Source: Synchiropus splendidus
Lineage: Eukaryota > Chordata > Actinopteri > Syngnathiformes > Callionymidae
Direction of reading: 5' to 3'
DNA: 64,000 nt
Assembly (NCBI RefSeq): GCF_027744825.2
Contig: NC_071335.1
Location: 18,760,501-18,824,500 of the forward strand
How positions within the stretch are numbered: position 1 is the first letter of the stretch; each line of letters opens with the position of its first letter. Both the position numbers and the translations under genes were made by a program. Positions 37,184 through 64,000 of this stretch are shown one piece after another. The notes beneath the pieces are model-generated. The model was not told the origin of the DNA. It worked only from the letters and a program-made list of their open reading frames with translations, and did not search any database.

Positions 37184-38019
37184 CTTTAAGCCAGAGATCA
37201 TGAGGACAATCTTTTATCAGTCCAATCCCTCTCGTACCTAAACATATGAAGCTGATATTTGACAAACTTCAGGTAACAACAGATCACTGATACTAATCTC
37301 ATGATTTCAAATCCACTCCACGGTTTATGTCTTTTGTTTCTGTAATTGTCGTTTCCTGTTTCCCAAACAGCCAACGTCAATCTGGCTTTATCGGCAACCA
37401 GTGTGACGACTTGCCACCGTGACATTGTCAGTCTGGTGCAAATAATAAAGAGCCACTCACACAGCGTTTTTCACCTCGACACTTCCAGGTGCATTTTAAT
37501 TCAAGCTCTTTCGCGGAACAGCCTTTCATTTCTCTGCATATTCACCAACAGTGAGCCTGTATGTACAAGTCCTGGACAAAAAGACAGACACGGTTGGAAG
37601 TTGATGAAGCACATTAGACATCAACATGACGCCTCATGACATCATTTACAGTCTTTCAATCCTTGTCTAGGAAGAGCTCAGTGGACATGTTCCAATGACG
37701 ACTCGCCTCCGCACAAGCAAAGATGACAAGTCCTGGTTACATAAGACATGAAACACTTGGTTTGGTGCATCATTTTTACCCTTTAATGCAGGAAATCACT
37801 TGGTAGGAAAGTGAAAACTAGTGAGGTTTTTTTTTCTTACCACCATGGCATTATCAAGTACCAGCAGAACAAAAAAAAAAAAAACCTGAAAAAACAAGTT
37901 GCTGGTTCCAGTCTCCCAGCAGTCAGTATGCAACCTGGCATTGAGGTTGAAGTGAGGTCTAATAACTACCTGAGTTTCACAATGAAGAACAAATCTGTAC
38001 CCGATGTTTTCTTTAGACT

Positions 38020-38560
38020 ATGGAGAGTGTGACAAAGAGGTTACGAAGACAGACAGGATGGAATCATTGGAGAAAAGTGTCAGGTGTGATGCGTGACAAA
38101 AGGATGAAAGGGAAGGTGTCCAAAAGGGTGGTGAGGCCATCAATGTTGTCTGGTTTGAAAACAGTGGCACTGAGGAAAAGACAGGAGGCAGAGCTGGAGG
38201 TAGCAGAGATGAAGATGCTGAGGTTCTCTCTGGGAGTGAGCAGGATGGATAGGATCAGAGGGACAGCACATGTGCTCAGGTGTTTAGGAGACCAAGTCAG
38301 AGAGGCTCGGTGGAGATGGTTTGGACATGTACAGAGGAGAGAGAGCCAGTACATTGGTAGGAAGATGTTGAGGTTGGAACTGCCAGGCAGAAGGTGGAGA
38401 GGAAGGCCAAAGAGGAGATTGATGGAGGTGGTGAAGGAGGACATGAGGTTTGTAGGTTTGAGAGAAGAGGAAGCAGAGGACAGGGTGAGATGGAGGAAGA
38501 TGATCTGCTGTGGCCACCCCTGAAGGGAGAAGCCGAAAGAAAAAGAACTACAATTTACAC
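38020..38560 (+). mobile_element. LINE 3' end (RTE-like) with long open frame
   Basis: An open frame of 167 codons (38020-38523) encodes the C-terminal part of a LINE polyprotein: RKRQEAELEVAEMKMLRFSL, GVSRMDRIRG, RWFGHVQRRESQYIGRKMLR, GRPKRRLMEVVKEDM. It is followed by CCCCTGAAGGGAGAAGCCGA, the 3' tail of the family. It is 5'-truncated, as is usual for LINE insertions. It should not be annotated as a host gene. Confidence 0.85.
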
Positions 38561-38954
38561 TTTGTATTTGAGTCCACTATTCACTGCCTGCTGCTCCCTG
38601 TGAGTTCACCCTCTAGAAAAGGCCAAGTGAAAAGACTGAGAGAAACCCAACACTTAGGTTTGGGTGCCGCGTCCTGTCGGTGAGGAGAGACAAAGACGCA
38701 CACAAATCCATTTCATAAGGTCACTCTTTAATCCTGCTGCACGTTGTTTGCGAAAGATTAACCAGTGTTTGCCTTTCGCCGAGCATTACAGGGTAGAATC
38801 ACAAATGCTATCAGCACGGAAGATTAAAAGAAAATTCCCCTGGAGTGACATCGCTGCTTTTAATAATAACTCCATCCTTTTTTTTCTGTACGGTCACTTA
38901 GTTTTACCGGACAAGGGAACAATACGAAGACTGCCACAGTTCATGCATCTTTTT

Positions 38955-39110
38955 TCATCTCTTCGAAGCTTTGCGAAACAGTGTCCTCATTTTCAGAGCC
39001 CACTAGATGGCATACTCTTCGTTGCACATCGATTTTAAGTCTCAGTTTTCAGACCTGCTGAGCTTTGAAAATGAGGGCCGTGATTTTGTGAGCTGTGGTT
39101 CAACACTTTT
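38955..39110. mobile_element. Short palindromic element, copy H
   Basis: GAAACAGTGTCCTCATTTTC, AGAGCCCACTAGATGGCAT. The core at 39000-39013 matches 13 of 14 positions of the CTCF consensus. The right arm is CTGAGCTTTGAAAATGAGGG and then diverges. Confidence 0.7.
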
Positions 39111-39212
39111 ATGATGAATCCTTTGCTACAGCAGCAGCAACACTGTATATCGCGATGTATAATATGTTTGAGACAAAGGAGTCTTTAAAGTGACATGGCA
39201 GTATACGTGGAC

Positions 39213-39218
39213 TTTATT
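39213..39218 (-). terminator. Candidate chrna8 polyadenylation signal
   Basis: TTTATT on the + strand reads AATAAA on the chrna8 strand, about 1.4 kb past the stop. I saw no closer copy. A 3' UTR ending here would include one of the inverted-repeat elements (39346-39533), so the assignment is weak. Confidence 0.25.
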
Positions 39219-39345
39219 TGCTAAACAACCTATGTTCCCTGAGCACGAGGAACACCAGTAAATACAGTAAAGCGTGTAAATCCCCGCCAAACCCCGTCTG
39301 TCCAACACCTTCTCCCCAGCAGACAGGATATGATAAGCAATGCAT

Positions 39346-39533
39346 CATGAAGGAAATGTGAGCGGCTGAAACTTCCTGAAGCATTTTTGGAGCACAGAAG
39401 TTGGTGCCCTTGCTTTAAAAATCATACAAGGTTTCAGTTCAATGGTTGTCCGAAGACAGTGGAGCAGAGAACCATTGAGTGGGCTTCAAAAATGAGAATA
39501 CTGCTTCATGAAGCTTCATCTGCCCATCACTAC
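39346..39533. mobile_element. Short palindromic element, copy I
   Basis: Right arm is GGGCTTCAAAAATGAGAATA, CTGCTTCATGAAGCTTCATC, ending GCCCATCACTAC. The left arm is weak. No CTCF-like core is preserved. Confidence 0.6.
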
Positions 39534-40593
39534 TCTTAACAGCCCAGAATAGGACCCAATGTAGCAATAATAGGAGGATTAGTGAACCTTTTTACGACAC
39601 TGTCATATGTGTTAGTGAGTCATTCCACAGTACTCGGGGCAGAAGTCTACGTGATGCAATCCCTTACATGTCCAGAGTTGGGTCTCCTGGGTTGGCAGAA
39701 GCTGTGCCCTTGAGTCAGTAAAACACAGGTTACAGCAGCCCTTGATCATATTTCTTTCTGCTTCAAATGAGGATTTCATGGGCACTGATGCTTTCAAAAT
39801 GATGACTGGGAGGCAAAACCAGCTTTACAAGGATTCCTTCATGTTCACGTCACGTAATTCTGTACTCAGGGTCTGATGTGGAGTATGCTGTGACACTCTG
39901 GGTTAGACTGTCCATAAACGGTAGAAACTGGTTGACTGCAGCTTCTGCTCTGCCATTCGTCGCTGCACTGTCAAGCTAACTCCACAAGTTCCTCACACAT
40001 GTGCTTGTCATGACAGCATACTTTTTGATCTGAAATCATTGCTAGTCATTCAGAAACAAGCATCTAGTCACTCAAGTCTCTGTTTCAACATGTGTTTCTT
40101 CCATGTTCTGCTACAACATAAAAACCTGGACCAACATAATGTGAGTTGAGCACCATCTTGAAGGTTGAGATGCCTTTCTACTCCTCGACGACTACTGGAA
40201 CCAGCGGCGGTAAGGACTAATGGTGGCCTGCAAGTGTTTGGTTTCCTCAGTTTGGCCCTGACTCAGAGGGGGCTTTTGTTACTTCTACGAACACAGCACA
40301 ATATACAGTATTTTTACATTGAAAAGATTTGCTCTATTTACATTTGGTGCAACAGTTCTTTGAAAACACGTGACTGTACAGAGATGAGCCTCAGTAAAAG
40401 AAACAGATCTTGAGAGTGCTGGAGATAAGTGAGGCAGAGATGAAGAAGAAAAGTATCTTGGAATTTTTACATTGTTGACCACTGGATGTAGCTGCCACAA
40501 TAAACAAAACACAAGTACAGTACATGTGGGTGTTCAGGTAGTGTTGTCAGGGAGGCTTATGTGGCACTGTCCAAGTCCAGTCACCATACCGAC

Positions 40594-59609
<19,016 letters not shown>

Positions 59610-59818
59610 CTGGAGGGCAGAGAACAGAGGGTCGATAACAAAAATGAAATGTTGTAAAAAGCCAGAAAACTGAGTTGGATTGAGATACAGAAGTGGTTTT
59701 TATTTGCAGTGCAGTGCAGAGAAGTAAGAAATAGATAGTAGCATGAGTTGGGTTTTTTTTTAACTATTATTTTGGTTGTCAACCAATAAATAAACAAACA
59801 AATATATATATATATTTT

Positions 59819-59820
<2 letters not shown>

Positions 59821-59887
<67 letters not shown>
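59821..59887. repeat. TA dinucleotide array
   Basis: About 67 bp of uninterrupted TA. The open frames across it (YIYIYI) are artefacts. Confidence 0.97.
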
Positions 59888-59892
<5 letters not shown>

Positions 59893-60319
59893 CATAAAAA
59901 TGTACATGAATTGTTGATAACACTTGTATTGTGTCTTTTTAAAACGTAATATTTTAATTTTAATTTCTCTAAATGTGATGTGAAAGGTATGTGTCCTTTG
60001 ATGTGTTCTTTGTGAAATGGTCCCATATTTTTTTTGGCTAGCGTGGGTCATGTAGCCTCGGCCATTTCTGCCCTTAAATCGGATTGTGCGAAGAGAAAGA
60101 TGACATTAGGACTGGTCAATTATTGAGCATGTTGACCTGTTCGCACCTTTTAATCGTCAGTTATAGAAAGTTCAGAAAAACTTTTTTTTTGAGGAAAAAG
60201 ATATTACAATGAAATTACATAACGTTTAACACACAACATATCGAAAAATGGACTAAACATTTTCTTACTTCTAGATTCCCTCTTGTTGCAGTAAGCAACC
60301 ACAGGTTTCTAGGCAACAT

Positions 60320-60780
60320 ATGGGAAACGATTACTTAAGTGAAAAAGAGGAGAAGTTGGAGAGACTGAGGTGTGTGCTGGAGAGAGGACGAATAAAAGTC
60401 AGGAGAAGCAGAGTGGCAGCAAAAGAGAAAGGTAAACTTATCAGGCCTGTCATGATATTTGGTTTAGTTCTCACAAAAAGACAAGAAGCAGAGTTAGAAG
60501 AGTCAGAGTTGAAGACGCTCAGGCTGACTACAAAGGACAAGAAAGCTGTATATCAGAGGGGCAGCTCAGGTTTGGAGTGAAAGCTCAGGAGACCAGACTC
60601 AGGAAGGTTTGGGAAGGTGGACCGGAGAGACTGAGCACATGTTCGACGGAGAAGGCTGAGATACCAGGGACAAGTAGAAGAAAAAGACGACCAATGGGTC
60701 ATTGATGCCACTGAGGAGGATCGGAAAGCTGTGACTGGGTTAAGGTGCAAGAGGTGAACTTCCGGTGGGAACAACCTACG
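60320..60780 (+). mobile_element. Degenerate LINE 3' region
   Basis: Translates in part as FGLVLTKRQEAELEESELKT, LRLT. This matches the TVALRKRQEAELEVAEMKML region of the 38020-38560 LINE, then loses frame. It lies in the probable chrna8 first intron. Confidence 0.65.
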
Positions 60781-62272
60781 TGAAACACTGAAACAAATGA
60801 ACTGCTACCTTCCTTTTCCACCCAGCTTACAGCATGAACTCTTTCCCCCCGTACATGAGTATGGCACGGATGCTAACAGTCGTCTACATCCAACCGTCTG
60901 TGTGTGTGTCTAATTACTGCAGGAGATTATGGACGGCGAACAGTCACTGACACGTTAAGAACCATTTCCACGCACAGTGAGCTCGATGTGGGCGAACACA
61001 GGGAAGCTAACACTTCCAGCTGGAGGCAGCAGATTTCAAAATACTTTTTTATTTAATCATATTAAACTCACTGTACTGCCTTAATGCCTCGGCTCTCCTA
61101 TTAACTTTTGCTTCATGATGAACTGAGACCTTTATATTGACACAAAGTATAATAAATTACCCTTTCGCTCAGTTTTAATTTGACTGTCTTGAAAACAGGA
61201 AGTGAATAATTGAATCCCTCCCCCCAGAAAATGACACAGAGAAGGGCAGACGGTTTTATCTAAACAAACTGCACTTGGGTCCATTCCTCAGAAATCATGA
61301 CAAATGGTACACAATGTCAGATGTTCGGAATTTGAAGACTGACACGCCACATTGTTCAGTTGTCTAATAAGCGTGAAGAAGTAGACCTACACACAAAACA
61401 ATGCGTAATATCTTCCAGGGCTTCCGCCACACTGAACTAGTGTTAACTAGTGTGGCGGTGCGCCACAGCTTAAATGAGATGAACTCTCATGTGATCAAAC
61501 GCATTAAGACAAAGTGGAAACATCGAAATGAAACGGATAGCACATAACACATCATGGCGGCGGACATGAACATGTTTCGCCCTGTTATTCGCTGAAAAAG
61601 AAACATGATAATGACTGTTGTATGTATGTTGCTTGTGAAAGTCAAGTCGCACGTTCTGGTCAGATATATAAAGAGATGCAAGAGGACGGCTTCGGTTGGA
61701 GATCGGTTTACTTAAAAAGAAGCGATTTTTACTGTCACCAATTCAGTAACTGGCGAAACGTTCCCTTTTGTTTCTCTGTCACCTCTTGACTGGCTGTGTT
61801 CCATGCCACAGTTTCAAGAAATCCTGGTGGAAACCCCTGTCTTCCCTCATCTAATCAGTGAACTTCATTCAATAAATATGGTCGAACCTCTATATTGCAG
61901 AGGATTTCAAGCACACGTACAAATCTTGTGTCGCTAATGAAAGTGCCAGTCGCCCGCCTTCTTGTTCTGCTATTTAAAAGGAGATGGCAGTTCATGTGGC
62001 TGAGCCTCTGAAAGTGTTTTCGCAGGAGGGATTGTTCTTGTAATTCTACTTGACAATCCAAACGTTAACACCGCCGCAGCTTTATTTCTCCATTGTCAAC
62101 ATCTTCCATGTGTTTGTGCTGGAAGCTTTGCACATCAAACGATACCATGGCAACTCAATTCAAGTTCAAACAGAAGCTTCTCATTCGATTACGTTGTAGC
62201 TCCCAATATTTAGTGCACGCTTTTTAAACATGCAACACAAGCTCTTGACCAACAAAAACAATATTCTTATTC

Positions 62273-63115
<843 letters not shown>

Positions 63116-64000
63116 TTACAAAGGCAATTAAAAACCCTCGTCCAAACTCAATATAATATAGAACTGATGGAAGTACTACTTCATTGCAAGAGGTAGCAAC
63201 CTGTCGTGTTCAGCATTATATGGCCAATGAACTCTCAACTGAGATCCAGCAGCAGCTCCTTTGAGTGACGACTTTCCACTTGGCTAATGAGGTAAAGGCA
63301 GTGACAGCGTGTGGGCAGGTGCTGTCAGATCAGACAGCAAACTGCACAGTAACCGTGGACGGCCATATTGAGAGAGTCAGCCAACAACTCATTAAACGCC
63401 GATGATGGGAAGTGAGTTCACACTGGAATTAAACACAACTTTGACGCACACACCTGAGGAAGACAGCAGCAGCGAGTCGGTGTTGAACGCCTCTGGGTCT
63501 GTATGACATGGTTTAACTGAGACATATTCGATGAAGAAAAGTGTTTCCTGACTGCAGGCTTCACTTCTCTTGACCAACCGTGACACATCAAAACAAACAC
63601 GGGGCTCTCTGTGAGTACCAAAACAACTGGAGCACACACAGAGGTGTGGTTCGGACAGGCAGAACCACACACAGGTGCCCCTCTGGCGCTTGTTCGTCTG
63701 GACATTGCATGGTACCTTGTCACTGTGATAAAGCTGTCCGCTTTCCGGCTCTAAAACTCTGGACTTTTACACAAAATGTTTGACGTCGCAGGTCAGCCTT
63801 GCTTCTCAACTCAGCTACAGTCCTCAGGAAAAGTCCACTGACTAGGTTGTCTTGAAACACAATGGGACAGATGAAAAATATGAAGAAAAAAAACACTTCA
63901 ATATTGCGCCCTTTGCATCACGTCCAGCAGGGTGTTTCCAGACATTTGGTGGAACGAATGCTGAAATGGCATCAAACACAAGCTCTTAGCGTAGACAGAG

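Larger units (their letters stand above)
33718..40593. other. Intergenic interval between convergent genes
   Basis: About 6.9 kb. 33718-35820 shows no recognised gene or repeat beyond the candidate poly(A) signal. 35824-36268 holds two palindromic elements. 36270-36880 shows nothing clear. 36880-37180 ends in the hAT-like GGTTAAGAACCCCTG. 37200-38019 shows nothing clear. 38020-38560 is a LINE 3' end. 38955-39110 and 39346-39533 are palindromic elements. The last kilobase probably contains the chrna8 3' UTR. Confidence 0.7.

Noticed and set aside
38020..38523. 167-codon open frame as a host gene
   Set aside because: It is the C-terminal end of a LINE polyprotein, followed by the family's 3' tail.

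Overview
The window is vertebrate nuclear DNA, almost certainly from a ray-finned (teleost) fish. It holds two multi-exon genes with GT/AG introns, arranged tail to tail. One encodes a ciliary dynein heavy chain. The other encodes an alpha-8-type nicotinic acetylcholine receptor subunit, a lineage kept in fish and birds but not known from mammals. The rest is introns and intergenic DNA with many transposon fragments and AT/GT microsatellites. Species cannot be read from the sequence.

Region 1 (857-33717, + strand): the 3' five-sixths of a dynein axonemal heavy chain gene, dnah6. I traced 69 consecutive exons by eye. Their phases close exactly to 2 nt plus 3,510 codons plus a TGA stop. They cover the end of the tail, the linker, AAA1-AAA4, the microtubule-binding stalk, AAA5, the strut, AAA6 and the C-terminal domain. 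Roughly 650 N-terminal residues lie upstream of the window (inference from the family length of about 4,160). One splice donor, after exon 44, reads GG instead of GT.

Region 2 (33718-40593): a 6.9-kb interval between the two 3' ends. It has no recognisable gene but contains copies of a short inverted-repeat element, a hAT-like end and a LINE 3' end.

Region 3 (40594-59609, - strand): nine exons of a homopentamer-type nicotinic receptor subunit, best matched to chrna8. They run from the mature N-terminus through the Cys-loop, the vicinal cysteines and M1-M4 to the stop. The signal-peptide exon was not found up to 64000 and is probably outside the window.

Region 4 (59610-64000): probably the long first intron of chrna8. 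It holds LINE debris, long TA arrays and a DNA transposon lodged between TA arrays.

The two genes have no known joint pathway: one drives ciliary beating, the other is a ligand-gated cation channel. The most notable non-coding signal is a short palindromic transposon family, with nine copies in the first 40 kb. Several copies carry exact or near-exact CTCF core motifs in their arms.
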